A stretch of 50,811 nucleotides of DNA, from NCBI RefSeq assembly GCF_036662795.1, contig NZ_JBAFWZ010000025.1, positions 1 to 50,811 on the forward strand, in the 5' to 3' direction. Shown here in pieces: positions 6,499 through 15,623 of this stretch. The notes below the pieces were generated by a model, which saw nothing but the letters and a program-made list of their open reading frames with translations, was not told the origin of the DNA and did not search any database. Position numbers and translations under genes: made by a program. Position 1 is the first letter of the stretch. Each line of letters opens with the position of its first letter. The DNA comes from Lysinibacillus_B sp036662795 (GTDB lineage: Bacteria > Bacillota > Bacilli > Bacillales_A > Planococcaceae).

Positions 6499-9255
6499 GT
6501 GATGATTGAAAAGATTCCGTTCGTCAAAACACTGCGGTTGAAGATTGACGAAATTAGGCCAGGCTATTATTCAGTTATGGCGTTAAATGAAGATGGCTTA
6601 ATCTATCCACCGAGTAATTGGGCACCGCTCCTTTATTATAAATACGAGCCGAGCTTTTATGGCTTGTCACTCAAGCTAGACGAACGTGATTTAATAATGA
6701 CAGCGGCTGATTTACTCGATTTACTAACCGACAGCTACAAGCATCCCCTGTTACAGCTTAAGGGAGCTGATGAAAAATCCGCGCAGCATTTACAGGCGGT
6801 TCAAAACATGCTTCCCCATTGGCAGGATGGTTCGTCTTGGCTGCATGCAAGTATTGAGGAGGATGAGCTATCCTTCACAATTGACAAGGCTGAATTATTG
6901 ACTGTAGCAGTCGGACAAAAGCTGACGAAATCCGGCTTAACGACCGAAGATATTCCAGCGCTACTTCCCTATTTTCAGCAAGGTGGATGGCCATTGCAAA
7001 CCCTGCGAACGATTGGCAATGTACAAGTAGCGCTTCGTTTAAGTGAGCCGCCTGAAAATGAGGACGATTGGCTACTCGAAACGGTGCTAATCTCTCCTTC
7101 TATAGCAAAGCATTGGACGCCTGCTGTTCGTAAGCGAGCATTACCAATTGAAATGGCGCTTCCTGAAAAATGGGTGGACCTTGCGCCAGATATCGAAAAC
7201 TTACAGGGACAAATGCTGAGCCTGCTGCATTTTGAGCACAGTTATCCTTCGCCCAACTACTTTTTATATGTACCACTACAGGATGCAGAGGTTCGTAGCT
7301 TCCTTAGGCATGACCTAGCGAAGCTGCAGTCGCTTGGCTTTGAAATTATTTTACCGGCTTGGCTGAAGGAGCTCCGACAGTCGAAGCTTAAGGTACGCGT
7401 TAGTGCGAATAATCAGCCGACGAAAAAGGTCGCTGGACTGGATGATATTTTAACGTTTAAATGGCAGTTTTCGATGAACGGTGAAGACATGCCAGCCGAG
7501 CAATTCCGTAAATTGGTCGAGGAAAAGCGTGAATTTGTTCGAATCGGTACAGAATGGTTCCGTATTGATGCTACTTGGATGCAAGAAATGCGCGAGCTGA
7601 TGGCACAGGCAGAGGAAGAAAATTGGACCGTTCGCGAGCTATTATTCCGTGAGCTACCGGAAACATTAACCGCTCCTCTCGATGAAGAGGATGATGGAGA
7701 CCGGGATGATCCAATGTTTGCCTTTGAGATGCAAAAATCGCTGCAAGGTTATTTAGAGAGGTTGCAGCTAAAGCAAGGCTTGCCTGAGGTTCCTGTTCCG
7801 CAGGGCTTACACGCTGAGCTCCGTCCATATCAGCAGCAGGGCTTTGAATGGCTCACTTTTATGCGCCAGCAGCAGTTTGGTGCATGCTTAGCCGATGATA
7901 TGGGGCTCGGGAAAACGGTGCAGCTTATTACGTATATTCTCTATACGTATGAAACATTGCAGGAGGAAAAGCCGACGATTATTATTTGTCCAACCTCCGT
8001 ACTTGGCAACTGGCAAAAGGAGCTAGCACGCTTCTCACCATCCCTTTCTGTGCATACACATTACGGGTCCAATCGCTTAAAGGATGAAGCTTTCTCTTCC
8101 TTTTTAAGTAAGGAAAAGCCACATATCGTACTTTCGACATTTGGTACCATTTCACAGGATGCAGAGTTTCTACAGCATACGGATTGGTCTACAATTGCTC
8201 TTGATGAAGCCCAAAATATTAAAAATATGCAAACGCTGCAATCTCGAGCAATTCGAAAGCTAAAAGGTGCACATCATATTGCCTTAACAGGGACTCCTGT
8301 CGAAAACCGTTTATCCGAGCTGTGGGCCATTTTTGATTTTATTCATAAAGGCTATCTTGGTAGCTTCGGCAAATTCCAGGAGCAATTTATCCTACCGATT
8401 GAACGGGATGAATCGGATAAACATAAGCATGTCCTACGTATGAAAATTCGTCCATTCCTGCTGCGTCGTACAAAGCGGGATCCGGATTTGATGCTTAATT
8501 TGCCTGATAAACAGGAAATGCAGGAGTTTTGTCCATTAACCTCTGAGCAGGCCGCGCTTTATGAGGGCTATATTGAAGACACATTAGCGCAGCTCGAACA
8601 GCTCACTGGCTTTGAGAAAAAAGGGCGAATACTAAAAATGTTAAACAAGCTAAAACAGCTATGTAATCATCCGGCACTCTATTTAAAGGAGCCGTTTGAG
8701 GATGCTCACGATCTACTCCAGCGCTCCGTTAAAGTAAAGCGTATTGTACAGCTTGCGGCGGAAATCGTTGAAAGTGGGGAGCAATGCCTAATATTCACAC
8801 AATATATCGGAATGGGGCAGCTACTGCAGCATTGTTTCTCAGAGTTATATGATGTTGACGTACCGTTTTTAACTGGTCGTACTCCTAAGCAACAACGGGA
8901 CGTGTTAGTAGAAGCTTTTCAGGCTGGAGAATTCCCAATTTTCCTACTGTCGTTAAAGGCGGGTGGAACGGGACTCAACTTAACTGCAGCGAATCATGTC
9001 CTGCATGCCGATCGCTGGTGGAATCCTGCTGTTGAAAATCAAGCAACAGACCGTGCCTACCGAATTGGGCAAACACAATTTGTGCAGGTGCATAAGTTTA
9101 TTACGATTGGTACGATTGAAGAAAAAATCGATAAAATGATCTCGATCAAGTCCGCCTTGTCTGAGGAATTAATCCAATCGAGTCAATGGTTAACCGAGCT
9201 GGATGATGGCGAGCTGATGGATTTAATGAAGCTAGATACGGTCGTATTAAAATAA
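6499..9255 (+). CDS. SNF2-family DNA-dependent ATPase/helicase (YwqA-like)
   Basis: 918 aa from GTG at 6499 (or ATG at 6502); AAGGAG at 6485-6490. A bacterial SNF2 N-terminal region (1-440) precedes the motor: DDMGLGKT (about 465-473, Walker A), DEAQ (about 567, Walker B), TGTPVENRLSELW, then the C-terminal lobe with LSLKAGGTGLNLT and the RxGQ-type motif VI in ADRWWNPAVENQATDRAYRIGQ-like residues near 835-855. It should translocate on duplex DNA using ATP, possibly displacing RNA polymerase or proteins, like RapA-class enzymes. It is co-transcribed with the SWIM protein upstream and ends at a strong terminator. Confidence 0.95.
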   Translation: MMIEKIPFVKTLRLKIDEIRPGYYSVMALNEDGLIYPPSNWAPLLYYKYEPSFYGLSLKLDERDLIMTAADLLDLLTDSYKHPLLQLKGADEKSAQHLQAVQNMLPHWQDGSSWLHASIEEDELSFTIDKAELLTVAVGQKLTKSGLTTEDIPALLPYFQQGGWPLQTLRTIGNVQVALRLSEPPENEDDWLLETVLISPSIAKHWTPAVRKRALPIEMALPEKWVDLAPDIENLQGQMLSLLHFEHSYPSPNYFLYVPLQDAEVRSFLRHDLAKLQSLGFEIILPAWLKELRQSKLKVRVSANNQPTKKVAGLDDILTFKWQFSMNGEDMPAEQFRKLVEEKREFVRIGTEWFRIDATWMQEMRELMAQAEEENWTVRELLFRELPETLTAPLDEEDDGDRDDPMFAFEMQKSLQGYLERLQLKQGLPEVPVPQGLHAELRPYQQQGFEWLTFMRQQQFGACLADDMGLGKTVQLITYILYTYETLQEEKPTIIICPTSVLGNWQKELARFSPSLSVHTHYGSNRLKDEAFSSFLSKEKPHIVLSTFGTISQDAEFLQHTDWSTIALDEAQNIKNMQTLQSRAIRKLKGAHHIALTGTPVENRLSELWAIFDFIHKGYLGSFGKFQEQFILPIERDESDKHKHVLRMKIRPFLLRRTKRDPDLMLNLPDKQEMQEFCPLTSEQAALYEGYIEDTLAQLEQLTGFEKKGRILKMLNKLKQLCNHPALYLKEPFEDAHDLLQRSVKVKRIVQLAAEIVESGEQCLIFTQYIGMGQLLQHCFSELYDVDVPFLTGRTPKQQRDVLVEAFQAGEFPIFLLSLKAGGTGLNLTAANHVLHADRWWNPAVENQATDRAYRIGQTQFVQVHKFITIGTIEEKIDKMISIKSALSEELIQSSQWLTELDDGELMDLMKLDTVVLK

Positions 9256-9260
9256 TTGGA

Positions 9261-9305
9261 AGAGAGTCTACCTTGTTAGCGCCACGAGGAAAGACTCTCT
9301 TTTTA
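9261..9305 (+). terminator. Terminator of the SWIM/SNF2 operon
   Basis: AGAGAGTCT (9261-9269) pairs perfectly with AGACTCTCT (9292-9300), followed by TTTTT. It starts six bases after the helicase stop. Confidence 0.85.
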
Positions 9306-9345
9306 GTTGCTTACTTTTATGCATATTCAGTTGTAATAAGTATTG

Positions 9346-9376
9346 AAAACGGCAGATAGCGACATGCCACCGTTTT
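9346..9376 (-). terminator. Possible terminator for ssbB
   Basis: AAAACGG (9346-9352) and CCGTTTT (9370-9376) form a seven-pair stem. On the minus strand the 3' arm ends in TTTT. It lies about 115 bases after the ssbB stop. Confidence 0.45.
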
Positions 9377-9492
9377 AAAAAGAATGGGAATACAAATTGT
9401 GCGGTCACTACTGGACTTTGTACGATCACCCCTATTTCTAATGTTCATAACGAAAACATGTTATCATCTCTTTCACCTTCTACATTTACGAG

Positions 9493-9933
9493 TTAGAATG
9501 TCATCGATACTTCTTTTCCTTCTTCTTCCGCTTCTGGTAGTACAAATTGCTCTACTTCTGGATCCTGCTCGACAGAATGAGTTGGCTGCTCTGTTTGCGC
9601 GAGCTTCTCTTCTCTCGATTTAAGCGCGTAAAATCGGACATCCTCAACAACTACTTCCATTGTGTAAATTTTTACATTGTCCTTGTTCGTGTAGGATCTC
9701 GACTGGAGCCTACCATTGACACCAATCAATGACCCTTTTCCGCAATATTGCGAGATCCGTTCCGCTAGCCTTCCCCATGCATTACAGAATACGAAGTCAG
9801 CATCAATATTGCCATGATTGTTTCGGAAGTTTCGGTTAATCGCTAACACAAAGCTTGTTGTCGATTTATTGCCCGAAAGTTGTCGAAGTGCAGCGTCTTT
9901 CGTTAAACGACCGACTAGCCCGACTTGATTCAT
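9493..9933 (-). CDS. ssbB: Single-stranded DNA-binding protein, SsbB type
   Basis: 146 aa. The OB fold covers residues 1-110: MNQVGLVGRLTKDA at the start, FVLAINRNF, ADFVFCNAWG and GVNGRLQSRSYTN follow the Ssb pattern. It binds single-stranded DNA; the SsbB paralogue protects incoming DNA during transformation in B. subtilis. The neighbourhood (ywpF, fabZ, ywqA) matches the ywpH/ssbB locus, and the main ssb is expected elsewhere beside rpsF/rpsR. It has a Glu-rich tail of about 35 residues ending in SMTF, longer than the tail-less B. subtilis SsbB but without the usual D-D-x-P-F tip that recruits partners. GGGAGG lies seven bases before ATG. Confidence 0.85.
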   Translation of the reverse strand: MNQVGLVGRLTKDAALRQLSGNKSTTSFVLAINRNFRNNHGNIDADFVFCNAWGRLAERISQYCGKGSLIGVNGRLQSRSYTNKDNVKIYTMEVVVEDVRFYALKSREEKLAQTEQPTHSVEQDPEVEQFVLPEAEEEGKEVSMTF

Positions 9934-10145
9934 TCACACACCTCCCTTCGTTGTATTGATGCTAGCATAACGGATACGATTCCATTATGGCAAAACGCTA
10001 AATAGCGAAATCCGCTCTCTTTTCATGTGTCAAATTCGAAACTTAGACACCTGCCAAATTATTTTTTTCGACTTTTTTCACTCTTTTATGTTTGTTTTAT
10101 CAGGTTTTTGAAAATGCTCTAATTAAAGAACTTGCAATTTTTCTA

Positions 10146-10154
10146 TGATATAAT
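10146..10154 (+). promoter_or_regulatory. Extended -10 promoter element of ywpF
   Basis: TG-A-TATAAT at 10146-10154 is an extended -10 box. No good -35 lies 17 bases upstream, as is common for extended -10 promoters. The start codon is about 30 bases downstream. Confidence 0.5.
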
Positions 10155-10190
10155 AAGAATACAAATTGTTGGAAGGACAGGTGGGTGTGG

Positions 10191-10616
10191 ATGAAATCTT
10201 TTAAAATGTTGTCATTCGACATGACAACGAAGAACGGCACGAGGCAAATACCACTGACAGATGGCATTATTATTAATCAAGAGAATAGTCATCAATCGTG
10301 GATTCTCGAGCTATATATTCCAGCTGCGTACAAGGCAGACTTTGCTGCACTTTTACAATCCTCTGACGTTTTTAAAGCGCGCGTCGTTATTTCATTCCCA
10401 GATAATGAGCCTGCACCTTTTACAGTCGTAGTGAGTGTAATCCGTGAAATCGGTGACCATATTTCTGTCTTATTAAAAGGAACACTCACGGCACCGCGAA
10501 AAAAATATGCAGAGCAATTACTAAAAGAGCTACTAGAGGAAGATTTATCAAAGGATGAGCTCCTTAGCCGCTTTCAATATGGTATGAAGGTTCGCCCTAA
10601 ACTTAAGGGTGTTTAA
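10191..10616 (+). CDS. YwpF-like protein
   Basis: 141 aa from ATG at 10191 (143 aa from GTG at 10185; both have acceptable ribosome sites, GGAAGGA and AGGTGG). It matches the YwpF family by memory: MKSFKMLSFDM at the start, a central beta-rich part (WILELYIPA, ARVVISFPDNEPAPFTV) and a charged helical end. No membrane segment or catalytic motif is seen. It sits alone on the plus strand, divergent from ssbB and convergent with the lipoprotein gene. In B. subtilis the gene lies in the same ywp cluster. Function unknown. Confidence 0.75.
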   Translation: MKSFKMLSFDMTTKNGTRQIPLTDGIIINQENSHQSWILELYIPAAYKADFAALLQSSDVFKARVVISFPDNEPAPFTVVVSVIREIGDHISVLLKGTLTAPRKKYAEQLLKELLEEDLSKDELLSRFQYGMKVRPKLKGV

Positions 10617-10631
10617 TGCGAATATGTAGAA

Positions 10632-10667
10632 AAGCTAACTCATAAGCGGCCACTTATGAATTAGCTT
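10632..10667. terminator. Bidirectional hairpin between convergent genes
   Basis: AAGCTAACTCATAAG (10632-10646) pairs with CTTATGAATTAGCTT (10653-10667), with one mismatch. On the minus strand it is followed by TTTTC. It serves the lipoprotein gene and possibly ywpF from the other side. Confidence 0.7.
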
Positions 10668-10672
10668 CCTGT

Positions 10673-11041
10673 TTAACGGTTATCTACGTTATCATTGACT
10701 TTGTTATCGGGCTTTTCTTCAATGACATCTACGCCATCCTTTTCATCTATACGAGTATCATTATTGCCCTCAGTAGGTGCAGTATAGCCGTTTCTACCGG
10801 CACCGTTGCCATTCATTACATCATTATTGTTATTTGGATTTACCAATGTATCGTCTCCATTGTCTTCCAAATACGGTTTGTTATCTGGTGTAAGTGCATC
10901 CTGAACATCATTTACACCACGTTCAACACCTCGCTCGACATCCTGCATCGGTGTTTCCTCGTTAACATCATTGTTATCCATATTACAGCCGACGAGAAGC
11001 AATGGTGCGAACAATAAAGCGATGAAACCCTTTTTTAGCAT
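10673..11041 (-). CDS. Small predicted lipoprotein, Asn/Asp-rich
   Basis: 122 aa from ATG at 11041, preceded by GGAGGG. A longer frame to 11095 has no support. Residues 1-19 are a lipoprotein signal (two Lys, hydrophobic core, LLVGC lipobox), so Cys19 should be lipidated and the protein held on the outer face of the membrane. The mature part is low-complexity, rich in Asn, Asp, Glu and Gly, with no recognised domain and probably disordered. Function unknown. The terminator at 10632 follows. Confidence 0.8.
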   Translation of the reverse strand: MLKKGFIALLFAPLLLVGCNMDNNDVNEETPMQDVERGVERGVNDVQDALTPDNKPYLEDNGDDTLVNPNNNNDVMNGNGAGRNGYTAPTEGNNDTRIDEKDGVDVIEEKPDNKVNDNVDNR

Positions 11042-11138
11042 AAAAAAACTCCCTCCTTTCTCAAGCTTTGAACCACTATGTGCGTGGTCGTACATAGAGT
11101 GCCCGAGAACGGAAGGAACTATCCTAACATGTTTGAAT

Positions 11139-11522
11139 CTATTTTAATTTTTCTTTTAAAAGCCCTTCAACATAAGCTGCTTCAGCCTTGCAATCAAAAG
11201 AATAATTTGTACCTAATTGCTGCTGCATTTTTTCAATTGACTCAATTTGTTTTTTTGTCGGTTTTTCATTTAGTACTTTTTCAATCACTTCATCCATTTT
11301 TTTTGCAACTTCTTCATGGAATTGTGGGTCAATTAATATTTCTTGTGGTACTTTATCGAACCAAGCAGCATTTTCTGTAAAGTATTTTTGCCAGCTCGCA
11401 ACAAAATCTTCCATCGAAAATTTTTCTTCATCCCAACCAATACTAGCTAAGTATGATTCAAAAGACGTTGAGATCGATCTAGTAATGCTTATTTTGACGC
11501 CTGAAGACAGTTCTTTATACAT
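11139..11522 (-). CDS. Hypothetical protein, acidic and helical
   Basis: 127 aa with GGAGG eight bases upstream of ATG. It has no signal peptide or membrane segment. It is helical with aromatic residues spread through the middle (WQKYFTENAAWF) and Lys/Glu-rich ends; two cysteines at most, no metal motif. I do not recognise a family. It lies between fabZ and the lipoprotein gene on the same strand. The clean ribosome site and length support a real gene. Confidence 0.6.
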   Translation of the reverse strand: MYKELSSGVKISITRSISTSFESYLASIGWDEEKFSMEDFVASWQKYFTENAAWFDKVPQEILIDPQFHEEVAKKMDEVIEKVLNEKPTKKQIESIEKMQQQLGTNYSFDCKAEAAYVEGLLKEKLK

Positions 11523-11623
11523 CTATTTAAAACCTCCTACGTTTAAAGCCAAACCTGCGCATACGAATATGAAAAGAATATTTCAACTTTTATATTCTAT
11601 ATCCTTTACGTCAGAAATGCAAA

Positions 11624-12061
11624 TTAAGGCTGAACTACTGGTCCTAAAGCGAATAAAATATCTGCTTCACAAACAAGCTCGCCATTTACAGTTGCAACGC
11701 CATGTCCTTTACCCATTTGACCACGTAGCTTCACGAACTCTACTTCTAGTTTTAATTGATCCCCTGGTACTACTTGACGTTTAAAGCGACAATTATCAAT
11801 GCCTGTTAAAAAAGCAAGACGACCTTTATTTTCTTCTGCATTTAATAGAGCCACACCACCGACCTGTGCTAATGCTTCAACAATTAGCACACCTGGCATA
11901 ACTGGGTAGCCAGGAAAATGACCATTGAAAAAGTCCTCGTTGACCGATACATTTTTTATACCGACCGCGCGTTTTCCATTTTCAACCTCTAAAATTCGAT
12001 CGACAAATAAAAATGGATAGCGATGTGGTAGTATTGCTTGAATTTGTTCTGTTGTTAACAT
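11624..12061 (-). CDS. fabZ: 3-hydroxyacyl-ACP dehydratase FabZ
   Basis: 145 aa, the usual FabZ length. It removes water from 3-hydroxyacyl-ACP in fatty-acid elongation in the cytoplasm. The hot-dog fold signature GHFPGYPVMPGVLIVEALAQ-like segment carries catalytic His48 and Glu62 at the canonical positions, preceded by LPHRYPFLFVDR. ATG at 12061 follows a GGGG-rich, modest ribosome site. It stands alone after the EpuA-like gene. I looked for a FapR operator upstream and did not see one. Confidence 0.97.
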   Translation of the reverse strand: MLTTEQIQAILPHRYPFLFVDRILEVENGKRAVGIKNVSVNEDFFNGHFPGYPVMPGVLIVEALAQVGGVALLNAEENKGRLAFLTGIDNCRFKRQVVPGDQLKLEVEFVKLRGQMGKGHGVATVNGELVCEADILFALGPVVQP

Positions 12062-12302
12062 TGGTAACCCCCTGCGATTTATTCAATCTATCTATATTTG
12101 GTTCTACTCTAAAATTTGTACGTGATAGCACATTCCACTACAAGAGGACGCTTTCCGAGGGCGTGGCCACCTTTCGCTGCATGTGCTTCATAAAATAGAA
12201 CTTCATTTTTATTCAAGTACATGTTTGGGTAATGACTTATAATAACATTAATCTTTCCTAAATGATAAAAATTAAACAACGGATGAAAGGATAGGAACAT
12301 GG

Positions 12303-12331
12303 AAAGGTGCGCTTACCTATAGCAAGCGCAC
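12303..12331 (-). terminator. Hairpin after the EpuA-like gene
   Basis: GTGCGCTT (12307-12314) pairs with AAGCGCAC (12324-12331). On the minus strand it is followed only by CTTTCC, so termination may be weak and fabZ could receive read-through. Confidence 0.5.
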
Positions 12332-12335
12332 TGTT

Positions 12336-12608
12336 CTATTCTTTACCATTCATAATATCGAGAATATGCTGCCAAGTCGACCATTTAAATGCATCTACAG
12401 CTTCTCCACCCCCGATAACTGAATAGCCAACGATTACACCTAGTGATGCCGTACCGACTATTAACAGTAGGACAAGAAGGATGCGTAACGGGATCGGAAT
12501 TAGGCGAAGTCTCACCCATTTTGTTGGCTTAGCATCTATTTCATTTTCTTCCTGTTGCCTGTTTCTCTTTGGCTTTTCATCAGGTGTTTGATTTTGTTCA
12601 ATCGTCAT
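12336..12608 (-). CDS. EpuA-like small membrane protein
   Basis: 90 aa. A charged N-terminal half (about 1-40, many Glu, Lys, Gln) is followed by one membrane helix (about 42-65, LRILLVLLLIVGTASLGVIVGY) and a short end with GGGEAVDAFKWSTWQHI. This pattern matches the EpuA family, often labelled 'DNA-directed RNA polymerase subunit beta' in databases although it is not one. It is a single-span membrane protein of unknown role. It sits 20 bases after flhP on the same strand and is probably part of that transcript. Confidence 0.75.
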   Translation of the reverse strand: MTIEQNQTPDEKPKRNRQQEENEIDAKPTKWVRLRLIPIPLRILLVLLLIVGTASLGVIVGYSVIGGGEAVDAFKWSTWQHILDIMNGKE

Positions 12609-12628
12609 AATTTGTTCTCCCTATTACC

Positions 12629-13465
12629 TTATCTGATGCCGTTAATAAGTCCTAGCATCTGATCAGCAATTGTGACAGCTCGTGAGTTAAATTGATAGGA
12701 ACGCTGTGTGGAAATTAAGTCTGTCATTTCCTGCGATAAATTGACATTTGAAGCTTCTAGCATACCTGCCTCCATACTAATTCCCGCACGATCTGCACCT
12801 TGCATTTCTGTTAGTATATCACCTTCTGCATAACCTAGCTCGTTTAAGTTATTCGGAAGAGCGATGTACGTGCCATCCAGCTGCTCCATTACTTGTGGCT
12901 TTGTAATCTGTGTAACACCCAATGCCACCTGCTGTGATGTGCCGTCATTATAATTTATATTTAATGTACCTTCACCTGACAGAGAAAAACCCGATACATC
13001 ATCGCGGAATGTAATCGCATTTCCATTAGCGTCCCCTACAGGATAGCCATCACCATTCACAAGCATAACATTGCCATTTCCAATCGGCGAAGCATAGAAA
13101 TTCCCTTGACGTGTATACGCCGTACGAGTGCCGTCACCATCCTGCAATAAAATATTAAAATACTGATTTTCTTTTGTCATCGCAAAGTCAAGATCACGGT
13201 TTGTTGTTTGCAGTGCGCCTTGTGTTTGATTCGACTGAATTTGGCTAATATGTGCGCCCACACCGTAGCGAATGCCGACTGGTGATTGGCGTAATGTTCT
13301 ATCTAGTTTATCGTTATTATATTGCTGATACAAGAGCTCCTGGAAAGTAGCTTGCTTTGCTTTATATCCATGTGTCGAGCTGTTGGCAATATTGTTACCG
13401 ATTGTATCTAATTTCGTTTGCAATTGACCTAATGTATTTGAAGCTGTAATCATTGTACGAAGCAT
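12629..13465 (-). CDS. flhP: Flagellar hook/rod protein FlhP-like
   Basis: 278 aa. The N-terminal MLRTMITASNTLGQLQTKLD...GNNIANSSTHGYK matches the FlgBC/FlgG rod-type domain (1-35), and the C-terminal NVNLSQEMTDLISTQRSYQFNSRA is the matching FlgE/G C-terminal helix. It should be an extracellular subunit of the flagellar rod or hook base, exported by the flagellar type III system. The order mbl-flhO-flhP is that of B. subtilis. GGAGG precedes ATG at 13465. The 59-base gap to flhO suggests one transcript. Confidence 0.88.
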   Translation of the reverse strand: MLRTMITASNTLGQLQTKLDTIGNNIANSSTHGYKAKQATFQELLYQQYNNDKLDRTLRQSPVGIRYGVGAHISQIQSNQTQGALQTTNRDLDFAMTKENQYFNILLQDGDGTRTAYTRQGNFYASPIGNGNVMLVNGDGYPVGDANGNAITFRDDVSGFSLSGEGTLNINYNDGTSQQVALGVTQITKPQVMEQLDGTYIALPNNLNELGYAEGDILTEMQGADRAGISMEAGMLEASNVNLSQEMTDLISTQRSYQFNSRAVTIADQMLGLINGIR

Positions 13466-13524
13466 CTTGTTATCCTCCAGTGTGTTTTAATAGTGAGCGA
13501 GCGTCCTGCTAGCCTTGAAAGAGG

Positions 13525-14364
13525 TTAAATTTTACCGATTTCATTTACTGCCTTTTCCATACTTCGATCATATGTTTGCAGTACCTTTTGATTCGCTTCA
13601 AACGCACGGTAGGCTGTTAGTAATTCTGTCATCGATCTTGATGCATCTACATTAGAGCCTTCAAGATATTGTTGCTGTAGACCAAATGTAACACCCTCTA
13701 CCGCGTACGCTGAAGGTAAGGCCTCTCCCTCAAGCATGCGGAATAATCCGTTATCCTGCTTCATTAACACATCTGTATTTGCTGCGAATGAAACGCCAAG
13801 CTGTGCTACTTGCACGCCATTTTCATCCGTGATATTTCCTTCTTGTGAGATAGAAAATTTATCATTTTCGAGCGTGATTCGTTGTCCATTACTATCTAAC
13901 ACAAAAAGTCCCATACCATTTACAAGGTTGCCTTCACCATCTAATGTAAAGTTACCGTTACGTGTGTATGCCTCATTACCATCGGGATGCTGTAGTCGGA
14001 AGAACAGCGCGCCCTGGTTTCCAGACTGTTCATCGATTGGTAAATAGCCATCCATTAATGCCACATCCGTCGATAAGCCTGTTTCAATTAAGGAACCTTG
14101 TGTATAGTTTGCTAAGGTTTCTTGTAAGTAGACACCTGTATTAACCGCGCCTACTGGTGTTGCCGTTAAAATATTTAACCCATGCTTTGTTGGTACCCCA
14201 TTCGATTTAATCGCAGACATAAGCATATCTGGGAAGGAGCGAATTGTTGATTGGTCTGCTTTATAGCCTGGTGTATTTGCATTTGCCATATTATTTGTTA
14301 ATATTTCCGTTTTACGCTGTTGTGCGATCATTCCTGAAGTTACTGTATAAAACCCTTTAAACAA
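13525..14364 (-). CDS. flhO: Flagellar rod protein FlhO-like
   Basis: 279 aa from TTG at 14364, chosen because AGGTGG lies five bases upstream and the family begins M-x-K-G-x-Y-T. GTG at 14373 would give 282 aa. The N-terminal rod motif TNNMANANTPGYKADQ (about 24-40) and the C-terminal MTELLTAYRAFEANQKVLQTYD mark a FlgG-class axial protein. Together with FlhP it should form part of the distal rod. It follows mbl after about 110 bases. Confidence 0.88.
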   Translation of the reverse strand: MFKGFYTVTSGMIAQQRKTEILTNNMANANTPGYKADQSTIRSFPDMLMSAIKSNGVPTKHGLNILTATPVGAVNTGVYLQETLANYTQGSLIETGLSTDVALMDGYLPIDEQSGNQGALFFRLQHPDGNEAYTRNGNFTLDGEGNLVNGMGLFVLDSNGQRITLENDKFSISQEGNITDENGVQVAQLGVSFAANTDVLMKQDNGLFRMLEGEALPSAYAVEGVTFGLQQQYLEGSNVDASRSMTELLTAYRAFEANQKVLQTYDRSMEKAVNEIGKI

Positions 14365-14474
14365 AGGTGCCACCTCAATTCGTTTTTTTATCTAGCTCTA
14401 TCAAAATTCCATCATCGAATTTGAACATTACCCTTTATGAAATTGACTCAGCTATATTTAATTTCGGTTAATGT

Positions 14475-15476
14475 TTATAAACTTGAACCTGTGGCACGGT
14501 CGATATTATCAAGCATAATGCCTGTGCCAATCGCCACACAGTCCATTGGATTTTCAGCTACAAAAACAGGTACCTTTAACTCCTCGACTAGCAGCTGATC
14601 CATGCCATGTAGTAATGCACCGCCACCTGTTAAAATAACCCCGCGATCGATAATATCTGCCGATAGTTCTGGTGGTGTTTTTTCCAAAACGTTTTTTGCG
14701 GATTGAACGATCATCGCAACCGACTCGTGTAGCGCACGTTCAATTTCACCTGAATGTATAGTAATAGTACGTGGTAAGCCTGTCACCATATCACGTCCAC
14801 GGATTTCCATTGACTCATCACGTTCACCATTCGGGAAAACAGTACCAACTGTCATTTTAATTGCCTCGGCTGTACGTTCTCCGATTAGCAGCTTGTACTC
14901 TTTCTTTATGTATTGTAGGATATCATTATCAAAAACATCCCCAGCAACTTTAATTGATTCACTCGTTACAATATCGCCCATTGATAATACCGCAATATCT
15001 GTTGTTCCACCGCCAATATCTACGACCATATTTCCACTAGGTTGGAAAATATCCATGCCTGCTCCGATTGCAGCAACTTTTGGCTCTTCCTCTAGATATA
15101 CCTTTTTGCCGCCTGATTTTTCAGCCGCTTCACGAATCGCTTTTTGCTCAACACTTGTAATGTTTGTTGGACAGCAAATTAAAATACGTGGTTTCGATAA
15201 AAAGCCTTTAACATTTAATTTATTAATAAAATGCTTCAGCATTGCTTCCGTCACATCGAAATCAGCTATTACACCGTCCTTTAGTGGTCGAATAGCAATA
15301 ATATTGCCTGGTGTTCGCCCTACCATTTGACGTGCCTCTTCACCTACAGCTAGTACTTTATTTGATTTTTTGTCAATTGCTACTACAGAAGGCTCATTTA
15401 ATACAATGCCCTTCCCCTTTACGTGAATTAATACGTTTGCTGTACCTAAATCGATGCCAATATCTTTTGAAAACAT
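14475..15476 (-). CDS. mbl: MreB-like actin Mbl
   Basis: 333 aa, the full MreB/Mbl length. An actin-fold ATPase that polymerises under the membrane and directs lateral wall synthesis. MFSKDIGIDLGTANVLIHVKG is the phosphate-1 site, VVDIGGGTTDIAVLS phosphate-2, and GVILTGGGALLHGMD the adenosine site. Location next to spoIIID and flhO points to Mbl rather than MreB (which sits by mreCD) or MreBH. Ribosome site GGAGATAAAAAA lies upstream of ATG. Confidence 0.95.
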   Translation of the reverse strand: MFSKDIGIDLGTANVLIHVKGKGIVLNEPSVVAIDKKSNKVLAVGEEARQMVGRTPGNIIAIRPLKDGVIADFDVTEAMLKHFINKLNVKGFLSKPRILICCPTNITSVEQKAIREAAEKSGGKKVYLEEEPKVAAIGAGMDIFQPSGNMVVDIGGGTTDIAVLSMGDIVTSESIKVAGDVFDNDILQYIKKEYKLLIGERTAEAIKMTVGTVFPNGERDESMEIRGRDMVTGLPRTITIHSGEIERALHESVAMIVQSAKNVLEKTPPELSADIIDRGVILTGGGALLHGMDQLLVEELKVPVFVAENPMDCVAIGTGIMLDNIDRATGSSL

Positions 15477-15623
15477 TTTTTTATCTCCTTCCCAGCATTT
15501 CTAGCTTGTATACGTGCATATCTGTTTATCTTGAATATTTTATCATATTCACTACGTAATTACATCTATATTTATGTTCATAATTTCCACTTTCAGTTAA
15601 TAAATAGACGGAATTTTCCAAAC

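Noticed and set aside
7571..7828. Minus-strand ORF inside the SNF2 gene
   Set aside because: Antisense shadow of a clear helicase coding region.
12062..12130. FapR operator upstream of fabZ
   Set aside because: No TTAGTACCT-type dyad could be found in the gap.
12109..12300. 63-codon minus-strand ORF upstream of fabZ
   Set aside because: No ribosome site, no recognisable features, and it occupies the likely fabZ promoter region.
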